DNA from: CAYMEV01 sp964389675 [NCBI: uncultured Candidatus Sumerlaeota bacterium]
GTDB lineage: Bacteria > CAYMEV01
Assembly (NCBI GenBank): GCA_964389675.1
Contig: CAYMEV010000007.1
Location: 1 to 64,000 of the forward strand
DNA: 64,000 bases
Reading direction: 5' to 3'
Shown here: in pieces, positions 55,881 to 64,000 of the stretch
Layout of the letters: each line of letters starts with the position of its first letter
Position numbering within the stretch: position 1 is the stretch's first letter
The notes under the pieces: generated by a model
Told to the model about the DNA's origin: nothing
Seen by the model: only the letters and a program-made list of their open reading frames with translations
Database searches by the model: none
Made by a program: the position numbers and the translations under genes

Positions 55881-57904
55881 TGGCTCAAAGATATCCCTGT
55901 AAGTTTTATTTCTGTCACCGGCATATCAGGTGGTTCTATCGTAAGAGTATTGCAGAAAAATGGTTCACTAAATCTGAAAAGAAGCTTATGCCTGAGTTCA
56001 ACCATATCAGTCCTGATATCAGAAAGAATAGTAATACTGCCATAATCTGAAAATTCTGCCCCCTTACCATTAATAAAAAAAGCCATATCCCTAATAGTTT
56101 TGCTCAGCAGATAATGGTTTTTCTCAAGATCCCTTTTAGTGGATTTCAGGGTGAATACAAGCGCTAAAGCATCCGCAGGGACATCATTATGGACAATCTC
56201 TTTAGTAAATTTAGCTCTATTAATTATACGCCCGAATCTGTATCTTTCACCCCAGTACTTATCAAATCCCGTCAAGCTGATAATATTTCGTTTTTCCCTG
56301 ATGAATTCATCAAAGGGTGTCTTTGTCATTTTGCTTTTCTCTTTGCTGTTTGAAGTATTATCTTCTTTAGGCTTATATCTGCTTTCATCAACAGGCGTTA
56401 TGAGAAAATTTTTCTGTTTGGAATGAGATATGATAATTACTGTATTGATACTTAAAAGATAAAGAATAAATAAAAGCAGCATGCTTTTTGCTGCTATTTT
56501 CTTCCTGCAGGAACTGCAGAACAGGTAAGAAATGGCCAAAATTACTGCAATGCCGATAATTGATGCTAAAAAGCCGATAATATTTTCTTTCAGAAGGTAG
56601 ATTCCAAAAAGCTTTGAGAGGAAGCCTCTATTTAAAAGAATAATAAGACCATCAAGGGAAGGTTTTAGGAATCTCAACAAAGAAAATGGAGTAGAGCTGT
56701 TTACTAAGCCGGACTCAATGAGTGTAATGCCGGATAAATAGTAAAGGCATAGAAGGGATGATAATACAATGACAGATACCGATATGCAGCTTTTTTTCCT
56801 TTTCTTCACGGCATAATCATATAACCAGGCCAGACCCATTGATAAAAATATCAGGCTGCTGAAAAACCTCCTCATACCATAAATGGTTCCTGACACCATG
56901 TCTATCCTTAATGTTATCTGGAGGTATTCAAGAATAACTATAAGGAGGAATAGATAAGCATGCTTTATACTCCTTATACCTGCAAAGAAACCGGCAAAAG
57001 CTAAAATTAGAAGAGGTGTAAGTGTGAAGGCTCCGCAGGATGGATGTGTAAAAAAAACAATAAAATTCCTGGAAACCCCCTGTATGAGTTCGCTGATGTT
57101 TTCACCGGAGGATGGTGCAAATGAACCATTTAAGATATAGCAGGACAGCAACTGAGGGCTTAGCACCGCAAAGGTTATTATCAGGCAGATAAGCAGTGTT
57201 TTCGGGTGTTTATATGCTTTTAGCCTTAGAAAATCATAAAATGGTATTAAAAGATATATCAAGGCGTCGTACCTTATGATAATAAGCAGGGAAGAGATAG
57301 CAGAGTAGAGATAAAAGCGGGTGCTGAGCTCCAGGTCTCTTCTTATAAAGACATAAACCAGAAGGAGGGAAAAAAAGAAAGCAGTCATATGTGAAAATGA
57401 TGTGATAAGGTAGGAGTACCCAAATATTGCAGAACCAAAAAACATAAAAACCGAAGCGAAGAAGGATGAATTTGGCGAGAATGATTGTTTAAGCACTAAA
57501 AAAAGAAGGATATTTGAAAACAGGCAGATAAAGAAGGTCAAGACAAGGTAATTGAAATAGGTTGTCTGGCTGTATCCTGTATTTTCCTTTTGAGAATCGG
57601 ACAGAACAGCAATTTTTTCTGCAATACAGGAATTTGCAAACATTGGCATATATACGAGTGAATGTCCCATGGGAAACACGTTATTGCCATAACCTGAATC
57701 ATTAAGCTGGTTTACGCCAAGACTTCCGGGCATCATGCTATACTGGGTATTCATCTGTATATCCCCGCTGAAAAATATGGAATGTCCCCAGAAAACATAG
57801 GGGTAGCCATCCAGAAAAAATTCAAACCTGAAAAATAAAAGAAAGGCAGCAGAATGGATTATTATTATGAGTATTATATAGTTTATAATTATATTTTTTT
57901 TCAT
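55877..57904 (-). CDS. large polytopic membrane protein, GT-C glycosyltransferase-like
   Basis: 675 residues with about 11-12 hydrophobic segments, first at 7-27. The first periplasmic loop (about 28-110) carries acidic residues and a long loop, as in GT-C/PMT-like glycosyltransferases, but I see no definitive D-D/E motif in the usual place, so the family is inferred from topology only. The C-terminal 150 residues are soluble and probably extracytoplasmic. It opens the operon that continues into the FecE/FecCD importer, histidine kinase and a Dol-P-Man-synthase-like GT2. Confidence 0.6.
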   Translation of the reverse strand: MKKNIIINYIILIIIIHSAAFLLFFRFEFFLDGYPYVFWGHSIFFSGDIQMNTQYSMMPGSLGVNQLNDSGYGNNVFPMGHSLVYMPMFANSCIAEKIAVLSDSQKENTGYSQTTYFNYLVLTFFICLFSNILLFLVLKQSFSPNSSFFASVFMFFGSAIFGYSYLITSFSHMTAFFFSLLLVYVFIRRDLELSTRFYLYSAISSLLIIIRYDALIYLLIPFYDFLRLKAYKHPKTLLICLIITFAVLSPQLLSCYILNGSFAPSSGENISELIQGVSRNFIVFFTHPSCGAFTLTPLLILAFAGFFAGIRSIKHAYLFLLIVILEYLQITLRIDMVSGTIYGMRRFFSSLIFLSMGLAWLYDYAVKKRKKSCISVSVIVLSSLLCLYYLSGITLIESGLVNSSTPFSLLRFLKPSLDGLIILLNRGFLSKLFGIYLLKENIIGFLASIIGIAVILAISYLFCSSCRKKIAAKSMLLLFILYLLSINTVIIISHSKQKNFLITPVDESRYKPKEDNTSNSKEKSKMTKTPFDEFIREKRNIISLTGFDKYWGERYRFGRIINRAKFTKEIVHNDVPADALALVFTLKSTKRDLEKNHYLLSKTIRDMAFFINGKGAEFSDYGSITILSDIRTDMVELRHKLLFRFSEPFFCNTLTIEPPDMPVTEIKLTGISLSQ

Positions 57905-57941
57905 AACATAGCAAAAGATGAACAGGTATTATTTAAATCCG

Positions 57942-57969
57942 ATTATATATAATTAAATCTTCAGTGCAA
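57942..57969 (-). promoter_or_regulatory. candidate promoter of the GT-C/importer/kinase operon
   Basis: On the minus strand TTGCAC (57969-57964), a 16-base spacer and TATAAT (57947-57942) precede the ATG at 57904. The -35 box is a partial match, so confidence is modest. Confidence 0.4.
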
Positions 57970-58076
57970 TAATTAATTGAAAAGGCGAAAACGGCTAAAT
58001 CTGAGAGCGCTTTTATTTCTTTACCAATATGTTTTATAAACTATGATTAAAGCAAACCTGCAGGAGATAAAGGCTT

Positions 58077-59342
58077 ATAAAGGGTATTACAACCACAATA
58101 TTACCTCTGATCTTATTACTGGTTTTAATTCCGGATATTTATTGCCGGTCTGTATCATATGGCTTATATGATATCGGGAAAGGTAAATATTTAATAAGCC
58201 AGGACATTGATAAATGCCTTATTCCAGCTTCTCTGCAGAAGATTGTCGTCACAAATGCGGCAAGAAGGATTCTCGGTGATAAGTACTGCTTTTGCACAGT
58301 TGTTTCAGCAAGGGGATGCATATCTGAATGTGTCTTTTCAGGAGAGATATGCATAAGGGGAAGCGGAGACCCTGTTCTTGCAAGCTCTGATCTGTACCAG
58401 CTTAAAGACTTTATGACCAGGATGGAGATCAGGCAGTTCAGGGGCAGGATCATCATAGACAGGGATATATTTGATGATGAATTTTTCCCCGTAGCATGGG
58501 GAGAAAGGGATGGATTCCAGAAGGTTTATTCCAGGATAAGCGGATTCAATATTGACCACAACCTTTACCGGGTTTCTGTAAATAACCGGTCAGTAACCAA
58601 AATAAAACCTTTTCCCGGCAAAAAGGACTCTGGATATATCAATAGGATAATAAGAGATAATGCTAATAAATATACTGCTGAACAGCACTACTATATAAGA
58701 GCGGCCGATATGGTTCATTATCCTTCTGCAGTTATAGCATATATCTTTAGGGATGCCGGGATATTGTTTAATGAAATGCAGATTGATGAACCAGCTGAAA
58801 CTGTATTTACATTCAGGGTAAAATCTCCGAAGCTTTTGGATATTTTAAGGGAAATGAACAAAGAAAGCGATAATCTGATTGCTGAGTCTCTGCTGAAATT
58901 GCTTGGACATATTAAATCTGGAAAGCAGGGCAGATTTGAAGATGGCCTTGAATCTCTGAGAATGTTCTACAGGGACATCATTCATGAAGGAATCAATTTT
59001 GCAGACGGTTCCGGCTTTTCAGACCTTAACAGGCTTTCTGTAAGATTTGCTGTTGAACTGCTTTCGCAGGAAGATATCTATCCACTGCTTGCTGAATCTC
59101 TTGAAAATCTTTCAAAGATTATTAATATTGAAATACCCCGAGGTTTTAATATATTCTATAAGACTGGATCGATATACGGGGTAAGGGCATTGGCGGGATG
59201 CATCCTTTTCAGGGGAAGGAGATACGCTTTTTGTATAATCATTAATGACAGGCACGGGAACGGGGCTGATTTTAACGAAATAGGAATATACATGAAAGAA
59301 TTTTTAAGCAGGATAAATAAGGATGTAGATGAGAAAAAATAG
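58077..59342 (+). CDS. dacB: PBP4-type D-alanyl-D-alanine carboxypeptidase (peptidase S13), apparent ATA start
   Basis: 421 residues from an ATA at 58077: AGGAG (58062-58066) lies ten bases upstream and ATA begins a good signal peptide (MKGITTTILPLILLL... ending near DIYC). The first in-frame ATG is at 58413 and would remove the active-site serine. Motifs: Ser52-x-x-Lys55 (SLQK), SDN at 264-266, and KTG at 362-364. PBP4 family enzymes trim or open peptidoglycan crosslinks in the periplasm. The length is short for DacB, so the domain inserted between SxxK and SxN is reduced. It overlaps the LD-carboxypeptidase gene by 14 bases. Confidence 0.85.
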   Translation: MKGITTTILPLILLLVLIPDIYCRSVSYGLYDIGKGKYLISQDIDKCLIPASLQKIVVTNAARRILGDKYCFCTVVSARGCISECVFSGEICIRGSGDPVLASSDLYQLKDFMTRMEIRQFRGRIIIDRDIFDDEFFPVAWGERDGFQKVYSRISGFNIDHNLYRVSVNNRSVTKIKPFPGKKDSGYINRIIRDNANKYTAEQHYYIRAADMVHYPSAVIAYIFRDAGILFNEMQIDEPAETVFTFRVKSPKLLDILREMNKESDNLIAESLLKLLGHIKSGKQGRFEDGLESLRMFYRDIIHEGINFADGSGFSDLNRLSVRFAVELLSQEDIYPLLAESLENLSKIINIEIPRGFNIFYKTGSIYGVRALAGCILFRGRRYAFCIIINDRHGNGADFNEIGIYMKEFLSRINKDVDEKK

Positions 59343-60243
59343 ATACAGTATCGGGATTGCAAATATCTCATCATATACCAATGATAATGATATTGATATT
59401 ATTATGAATAATTTATACAGCCTTTATGCAAAAAGTATTTTTCTTGCATCCAATATTGGATTGAGATACCACTTTTATGCTGGAAACGATATTGAAAGGG
59501 CTTCAGGCCTGACAGAGCTGCAAAAAAGGGGTGACATAGATATTATAATGTTTCTCAGGGGCGGGTACGGGGCTATCAGGGTTCTGAAATATCTGGATAC
59601 GGATACCTTATCAGCTTATTCAAAGCCAATGATAGGTATGAGTGACTTAACAGCACTTTTCATCTATTATTATCAGAAAACAGGCAAAATTGCCTTTCAC
59701 GGCCCTAATCTGGTCTCTGAATTTCTTAGTCCAGGGGAGAACGAAAACAAAGCGGATATATTCCGAAAGGCCATGGCAAAATCAGGTACTCCCCTTATAA
59801 GCCGAAAAGATTGGGAAAATCTGCATGTTCTCAGCAGAGGTTCTGCCCGCAGCAGGCTTATAGGCGGTAATCTGTCCACCATTGCCTCCATGGCCGGTAC
59901 ATCATATATTTCTCCTTTCAGCGGGCATATCCTTTTTATTGAAGATACTGGTGAAAGGCCATATAGAGTGGACAGGATGCTTACACAGTGTTTCCTTGCC
60001 GGGCTTTTCGACAACCTGAAGGCTGTCCTGATAGGAGATTTCACTCAGGGGGTCCCCGAGAATGAAACTGGCCTGTTTGAGATTGTATTCAGGGAGCATT
60101 TTTCCGGAAGGGGATACCCTGTAATAATGAACATGCCCTTTGGGCACGGCAAAAAGAAGCTTACTATGCCAGTCGGGGCAATGGTCGAAGTCGATACATG
60201 CCGGAAGAAAATAATTATCTGCGAGGATATCCAGGTTGCATAA
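59329..60243 (+). CDS. ldcA: muramoyltetrapeptide LD-carboxypeptidase (LdcA/MccF, S66)
   Basis: 304 residues. The S66 triad is visible: nucleophile Ser105 in MIGMSDLTAL, Glu205 in LFIEDTGE and His273 in FGHGK. RGGYGAIRVLKYLD (77-90) and HGPN (124-127) are characteristic. It removes the terminal D-Ala from recycled tetrapeptides in the cytoplasm (no signal peptide). MccF-type self-immunity to microcin C is an alternative, but the neighbours favour muropeptide recycling. Confidence 0.9.
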   Translation: MRKNRYSIGIANISSYTNDNDIDIIMNNLYSLYAKSIFLASNIGLRYHFYAGNDIERASGLTELQKRGDIDIIMFLRGGYGAIRVLKYLDTDTLSAYSKPMIGMSDLTALFIYYYQKTGKIAFHGPNLVSEFLSPGENENKADIFRKAMAKSGTPLISRKDWENLHVLSRGSARSRLIGGNLSTIASMAGTSYISPFSGHILFIEDTGERPYRVDRMLTQCFLAGLFDNLKAVLIGDFTQGVPENETGLFEIVFREHFSGRGYPVIMNMPFGHGKKKLTMPVGAMVEVDTCRKKIIICEDIQVA

Positions 60244-61690
60244 AGCCGGAAATTATTTTATAACTGCACCAGACACAGAGAACTTTAGCCTTGAATATAT
60301 AATAAAAAGCCTTCATATAAACAAATTTATCTTTTTTAGGCGACATACCCGCGATAAGGAAAAAATGCTCAAGACTATCTCAGCCATCAGATACCTGTGC
60401 TTTCCGGACATAGCTCTGATATCAGTAGATGAAGAAGGCGGGATGGTAAGCCGACTGTCGCACATAATAGGGGGTATCCCGGGGGCTATGGCCCTGTCAG
60501 CTTGTGATGACAGTATAATATATGAGGTATATTCATTTCTGTTCGGGGCATTGAGACAGCTGGGCTACAATCTTGACTATATGCCTGTTCTGGATATTCT
60601 GCATAATTTTAAGAACAGCAGTATATCTACCAGAGCATACGGTTATGATCGAAAGTCAGTTGAAAGGTGTGCATCAATTGCGGTTTTTGCAGCAGAAGAT
60701 CAGGGTATGTTCTGCTGCCTGAAGCATTTCCCGGGCCTTGGCAGGACAGAGATTGACAGTCATTATGGGCTTCCTGTTATATCAGGGGAAAAAAGTGCGA
60801 TTGAAAAAGATATGGAAATATATAGAAATATACTGAAGGAGCGCAGTAATTGTTTTATTATGACTGCGCACGCCCTGTACAGGGATTTTGGTGATTCAAT
60901 CAGTACGTTTTCGAGAAAACTGATAAGCGGAAAGCTTAAAGAGGACCTTGCTTTTTCTGGAGCTGTTATTTCAGATGACCTCCTCATGGGAGCACTTGAT
61001 TCTGAAATTTTAATGGAGAACAGGGCAGTAAAAGCCTTTAAGGCAGGTATGGATCTTCTCCTTGTCTCGCGACTGGATGACAGGTTCATAAGAATGTATT
61101 CCGCTCTCGAAAAGAGTATTGAAGAAGGGGCTGTCACAAACGAAAGGCTTAATGATGCTGATAAAAGGATAGCTTTTTCAAGTCTGAAAGCCGCGGGCAG
61201 GTCATATTTCAGCCCTCAGGAGTCAATAATTCCTGAAAGCATCCTGCATCAGGTATCGGATATTCTGTATTCCAGGGCGAAAATTATGCCTGGAACCAGA
61301 ACAGCCATTGAAAGAATAATAATACATATTCCCAGCAAAATACTTTCCTATAGCCCGGTAATTGAAGAGCATGTATTTACAGGAACATCCATTGCAGAAT
61401 TTAAAAGCATCGGGATTGACCTGTATGACTCTTTTATTGATATCAGTAATATCGACAGGGGTAAAACCCATATTATAATTACCGCTAATCCATATTACAG
61501 TGAGATGCATATCGAGAACCTGAAAGAGCTTGATGAGAAGCTGGAGGCATACTATATGATCTCACTGGGAGAGCCTCAGGAGGGTTTCTTAATGCATAAT
61601 GCAAAAAAAATAATATATCTTTGCACCGCCAATGAGACTGTATTAATAGATGTTCTGATAAGATTAACAGGAGATATCGCAGAAAAATAA
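60236..61690 (+). CDS. NagZ-like beta-N-acetylhexosaminidase (GH3) with C-terminal domain
   Basis: 484 residues starting at TTG 60236, eight bases inside ldcA, with GAGGA about nine bases upstream. The GH3 TIM barrel (about 1-330) has DEEGGMVSRL (65-74), KHFPGLG (163-169), DSH (174-176, the NagZ acid/base loop) and nucleophile Asp247 in ISDDLLMG. Residues about 345-484 form an alpha/beta-like GH3_C-type domain absent from E. coli NagZ. No signal peptide, so it is likely cytoplasmic, removing GlcNAc from muropeptides made available by the carboxypeptidases in this operon. Confidence 0.88.
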   Translation: MHKAGNYFITAPDTENFSLEYIIKSLHINKFIFFRRHTRDKEKMLKTISAIRYLCFPDIALISVDEEGGMVSRLSHIIGGIPGAMALSACDDSIIYEVYSFLFGALRQLGYNLDYMPVLDILHNFKNSSISTRAYGYDRKSVERCASIAVFAAEDQGMFCCLKHFPGLGRTEIDSHYGLPVISGEKSAIEKDMEIYRNILKERSNCFIMTAHALYRDFGDSISTFSRKLISGKLKEDLAFSGAVISDDLLMGALDSEILMENRAVKAFKAGMDLLLVSRLDDRFIRMYSALEKSIEEGAVTNERLNDADKRIAFSSLKAAGRSYFSPQESIIPESILHQVSDILYSRAKIMPGTRTAIERIIIHIPSKILSYSPVIEEHVFTGTSIAEFKSIGIDLYDSFIDISNIDRGKTHIIITANPYYSEMHIENLKELDEKLEAYYMISLGEPQEGFLMHNAKKIIYLCTANETVLIDVLIRLTGDIAEK

Positions 61691-61762
61691 TAATTTACTT
61701 GATATTTTATTATTAGTTCTTATAATATTCACTCTATTTATTGTGATTTAGGAGGGGATTTT

Positions 61763-61930
61763 ATGAATCAGAAGACAGCTAAACTGCTCAGAAAATTTTC
61801 AAGATTCAGTGGAAAGCCTATTCAGGAACTTAAGGAAATCTGGCTTAACAGCTCCGCAAAGGAGAAAGCAAATTTAAGGGCTGAATTGGAAAAAAAGCTG
61901 GAATCTTCCGGAAATCAGGAGACCAAATAA
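61763..61930 (+). CDS. 55-residue conserved-looking small protein
   Basis: A 55-codon frame with a very strong ribosome site (GGAGGGG, five bases before the ATG) and a perfect terminator right after its stop. The product is highly charged, basic at the N-terminus (MNQKTAKLLRKFSRFSG) and helical (about 17-48, W27). I do not recognise it. It may be a small structural or regulatory protein. It lies 72 bases behind the NagZ gene and could be the last gene of that operon or independent. Confidence 0.7.
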   Translation: MNQKTAKLLRKFSRFSGKPIQELKEIWLNSSAKEKANLRAELEKKLESSGNQETK

Positions 61931-61940
61931 TATTTTAGAT

Positions 61941-61970
61941 AAAAAGGATTGACGCCCGTCAATCCTTTTT
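61941..61970 (+). terminator. strong rho-independent terminator after the small gene
   Basis: AAAAAGGATTGAC (61941-61953) pairs with GTCAATCCTTTTT (61958-61970) around GCCC, ending in a U run. It is symmetrical enough to act in both directions. Confidence 0.92.
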
Positions 61971-62033
61971 AAAACCTTTTCACTGCTTTATCGTAATCCT
62001 TTGTATAAATAAGTTATTAATACCGGTGTAATA

Positions 62034-63833
62034 ATGAAGAAGCTGCTGAGATTTTTCAGTAATATCAAGCCTTTTATACCATATATGTTCAGGTTTAAGT
62101 GGCACTATCTTTTTACTTTAGTATTTCTGGGAACTGCCAATCTGTGCCAGCTGTACATACCCAAAGTACTTAAGAAAGCCGTTGATTCAATATCAGATAC
62201 GGCTGTTGCACAGGAAGACATTCAAAGAGTAATACTTACCAGTGCTGTCTATATAGTGGTGCTCGGGCTTGGGATATATTTATCAAGGGTCATATGGAGG
62301 ATTTTCCTCTGGCTGACAGGTATTCGCATCAATATTGAGATCAGGGATAAATTCTTTGCTCATCTCGTCGAAATGGATCCCTCATTTTATGAAAAGAACA
62401 GGACCGGTGAGCTTATGGCTCTGGCGACCAATGATATTCAGGCTGTGACCCAGTCATTCAGAATGGGTGTTGTATCTCTTTTTGATGGTACATTTATGCT
62501 TTTCCTGTCCTTATTTTTCATGCTCAATATTAATCCCAGGCTCACATTTTTTGTGTTTATCCCCTTTCCTGTAATTATGTTCATAACACTGCAGTTTAAT
62601 TATAAGATTCACAATACCTTCAAGCAAGTCCAGGAGGTATTTGCTGAAATGACTGAATTTATCAGGGAATATGTCTGGGGAATAAGAATTATCAGGGCTC
62701 ATTCAAAAGATGACCTGAATAAGGAAAAATTTGATGCTGTAAATAATAAGGTCATAAAAAAGAATTTAAATCTTGTAAAGGTTCAGGGGCTTTTCTTCCC
62801 GTCAATCTTTATCTTTTCCCAGTTTTCTTATCTGATGCTGATATATTTCGGGGGAAAGGATGTCATTCTGAGTAATGTATCCATGGGTGATTTTGTTGCA
62901 TTTATGTCATATATTCTTATATTGACATGGCCGACCATGGCCCTTGGCTGGTCAGTCAATATCTTTGAAAGGGGTGCGGCATCCATGAACAGGCTGAACA
63001 GGATATTTGCATTGAAACCCTTTAATGTTGACGGAGATGTTGAATATAAATCCTCAGACCCCCCGGAGATTTTTATAAAGGATCTAAACTTTACTTATCC
63101 GGACTCAGAGAACGGTATAAAGCTGGACTCACTGGTAATCCGGGCAGATTCATTTGTTGGCCTTATTGGAAAAACAGGCAGTGGAAAAAGTACTCTTCTA
63201 AAGCTGATAATGAAGACCTTTACAGCAGATGGAATCTTTATTGATGAAATACCTCTCAAGGATATTAAAACACAATCAATAAGGGATATAATCTCTATTG
63301 TGCCGCAGGATTCCATACTGTTCTCAGCAACTATAAGAGACAATATTGCATTCGGGGATCCTGACGTCCCGGATGATGAGATAGAAAAGGTCATTGATAT
63401 CTGCAGCTTCAGAAAGGACATAAGCAGTTTTCCAAAAGGCCTTGACACTATTGTGGGTGAAAGGGGCATAACACTGTCAGGAGGACAGAAACAGAGAATA
63501 TCCCTTGCAAGGGCAATAATACTCAGGAAACCGGTACTTATGCTGGATGATTGTCTGAGTGCTGTTGATTCAGAGACTGAAAGGCATATACTTCATAATT
63601 TAAAGCAGTTCAGAAGCAATATGTCAATTATTGCAGTCTCTAACAGAATATCTACAGTTATGGATGCAAGCAGAATATATGTATTTAATAATGGAGTTAT
63701 TGAAGCCAGCGGAAAACACGATGAGCTCTTAAAGACATCAAAGACATATTTCGAAATATTTGAAAGGCAGAAACTGCTTTCCGAGATAGAAGAAATTGAG
63801 GGTTATAAGGAGAAAGATGAGCGCCAGGGTTAA
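62034..63833 (+). CDS. heterodimeric ABC exporter, degenerate-site half
   Basis: 599 residues: exporter TMD (about 20-325) and ATPase with Walker A GKTGSGKS, signature LSGGQ (481-485), but the catalytic Glu after Walker B is Asp506 (LMLDDCLSAVD) and the switch His is Asn537 (AVSNRIS). The same asymmetric pattern as the exporter at 45138-46865 but a clearly different sequence. The partner starts 17 bases inside this gene. Confidence 0.92.
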   Translation: MKKLLRFFSNIKPFIPYMFRFKWHYLFTLVFLGTANLCQLYIPKVLKKAVDSISDTAVAQEDIQRVILTSAVYIVVLGLGIYLSRVIWRIFLWLTGIRINIEIRDKFFAHLVEMDPSFYEKNRTGELMALATNDIQAVTQSFRMGVVSLFDGTFMLFLSLFFMLNINPRLTFFVFIPFPVIMFITLQFNYKIHNTFKQVQEVFAEMTEFIREYVWGIRIIRAHSKDDLNKEKFDAVNNKVIKKNLNLVKVQGLFFPSIFIFSQFSYLMLIYFGGKDVILSNVSMGDFVAFMSYILILTWPTMALGWSVNIFERGAASMNRLNRIFALKPFNVDGDVEYKSSDPPEIFIKDLNFTYPDSENGIKLDSLVIRADSFVGLIGKTGSGKSTLLKLIMKTFTADGIFIDEIPLKDIKTQSIRDIISIVPQDSILFSATIRDNIAFGDPDVPDDEIEKVIDICSFRKDISSFPKGLDTIVGERGITLSGGQKQRISLARAIILRKPVLMLDDCLSAVDSETERHILHNLKQFRSNMSIIAVSNRISTVMDASRIYVFNNGVIEASGKHDELLKTSKTYFEIFERQKLLSEIEEIEGYKEKDERQG

Positions 63834-64000
63834 TGAAGAAGAAGCAATAAAAGGGTATTTTGATTTAAAAACGCTGAAAAGAATTATCTCCCTGATGATG
63901 CCTCATAAAAAATTCTTTATCATTGCAGTTATCATTACCGTCATAGTGAGCGCAGTTGATATATCACTGCCAATAGTCATTAAGCAGGCTGTCGATGATT
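63817..64000 (+). CDS. ABC exporter partner subunit (3' truncated by window)
   Basis: The ATG at 63817 overlaps the previous stop; 61 codons are visible and remain open at the edge. The visible part has a charged start, LKTLKRIISLMMPHKKFF and a first transmembrane helix (about 33-52) followed by SLPIVIKQAVDD, the standard opening of an ABC exporter TMD. It should be the catalytically competent half. Confidence 0.88.
   Translation, partial: MSARVNEEEAIKGYFDLKTLKRIISLMMPHKKFFIIAVIITVIVSAVDISLPIVIKQAVDD

Noticed and set aside
58043-58130. ATG at 58043 as the PBP4 start
   Set aside because: It is in another frame and ends at a stop unless one base is skipped in AAAGGG; it also lacks a ribosome site, whereas ATA at 58077 has one and begins a proper signal peptide.

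Overview
The window reads as chromosomal DNA of a Gram-negative-type bacterium with moderate-to-low GC. Two tripartite RND/MFP/TolC pumps, a lipoprotein MFP and secreted peptidoglycan enzymes imply an outer membrane. A 1,270-residue Ser/Thr kinase-ATPase-TPR protein and the general gene repertoire are compatible with a spirochaete-like or other uncultured lineage, but no rRNA or phylogenetic marker was compared, so the taxonomy is a guess. I see no phage, insertion sequence, CRISPR array or integrase.

Layout. 0-3.7 kb: the 3' part of an amino-acid-dehydrogenase-type operon (Fe-S/BFD subunit, FAD/DAO subunit) that continues into a free acyl/peptidyl carrier protein and an adenylating ligase. 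3.9-5.3 kb: a YidB-like protein, tRNA-Ser(CGA) and a DUF554 membrane protein. 5.6-19.2 kb: secreted and membrane functions, namely a 1,525-residue multi-catalytic peptidoglycan hydrolase, a MATE exporter, a secreted S9 protease resembling glutamyl endopeptidase, a duplicated-domain secreted protein, a UbiE-like methyltransferase, a Spy/CpxP-like protein and a secreted transglutaminase-like protein. 19.2-21.2 kb: an LsrF-like aldolase with a zinc dehydrogenase. 21.6-23.5 kb: a frameshifted hybrid histidine kinase. 23.8-29.6 kb: RND system 1. 29.7-36.7 kb: DUF72, the kinase-ATPase-TPR giant, DUF805, and an mpg/comF/rlmH cluster. 36.8-42.3 kb: RND system 2. 42.4-46.9 kb: a DDAH-like hydrolase and a heterodimeric ABC exporter.

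47-50.3 kb is a housekeeping block on the minus strand (rplU-rpmA-obg-nadD-rsfS, then acpS, which could charge the ACP in the first operon). At 50.3 kb a textbook sigma-54 promoter precedes an ECF sigma factor and a secreted toast-rack-like protein. 52-57.9 kb is a tightly overlapped operon joining a polytopic GT-C-like membrane protein, a FecCD-type ABC importer without a binding protein, a histidine kinase and a dolichyl-phosphate-mannose-synthase-like GT2. 58-61.7 kb is a peptidoglycan turnover operon (PBP4-type carboxypeptidase, LD-carboxypeptidase, NagZ-like hexosaminidase). A 55-codon gene and a second heterodimeric ABC exporter, cut by the window edge, close the window.

The most unusual items are: (1) the single-chain lysozyme-like/amidase/SpoIID hydrolase whose SpoIID domain sits inside a split fibronectin-III fold; (2) the amino-acid oxidase-ACP-ligase operon; (3) the sigma-54 to ECF cascade; (4) a PBP4 gene whose only plausible start is ATA; (5) the importer/glycosyltransferase/kinase operon. 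Several starts differ from the longest open frame because of Shine-Dalgarno position (DUF937, aldolase, comF, rlmH, second MFP, rplU, toast-rack protein, permease).
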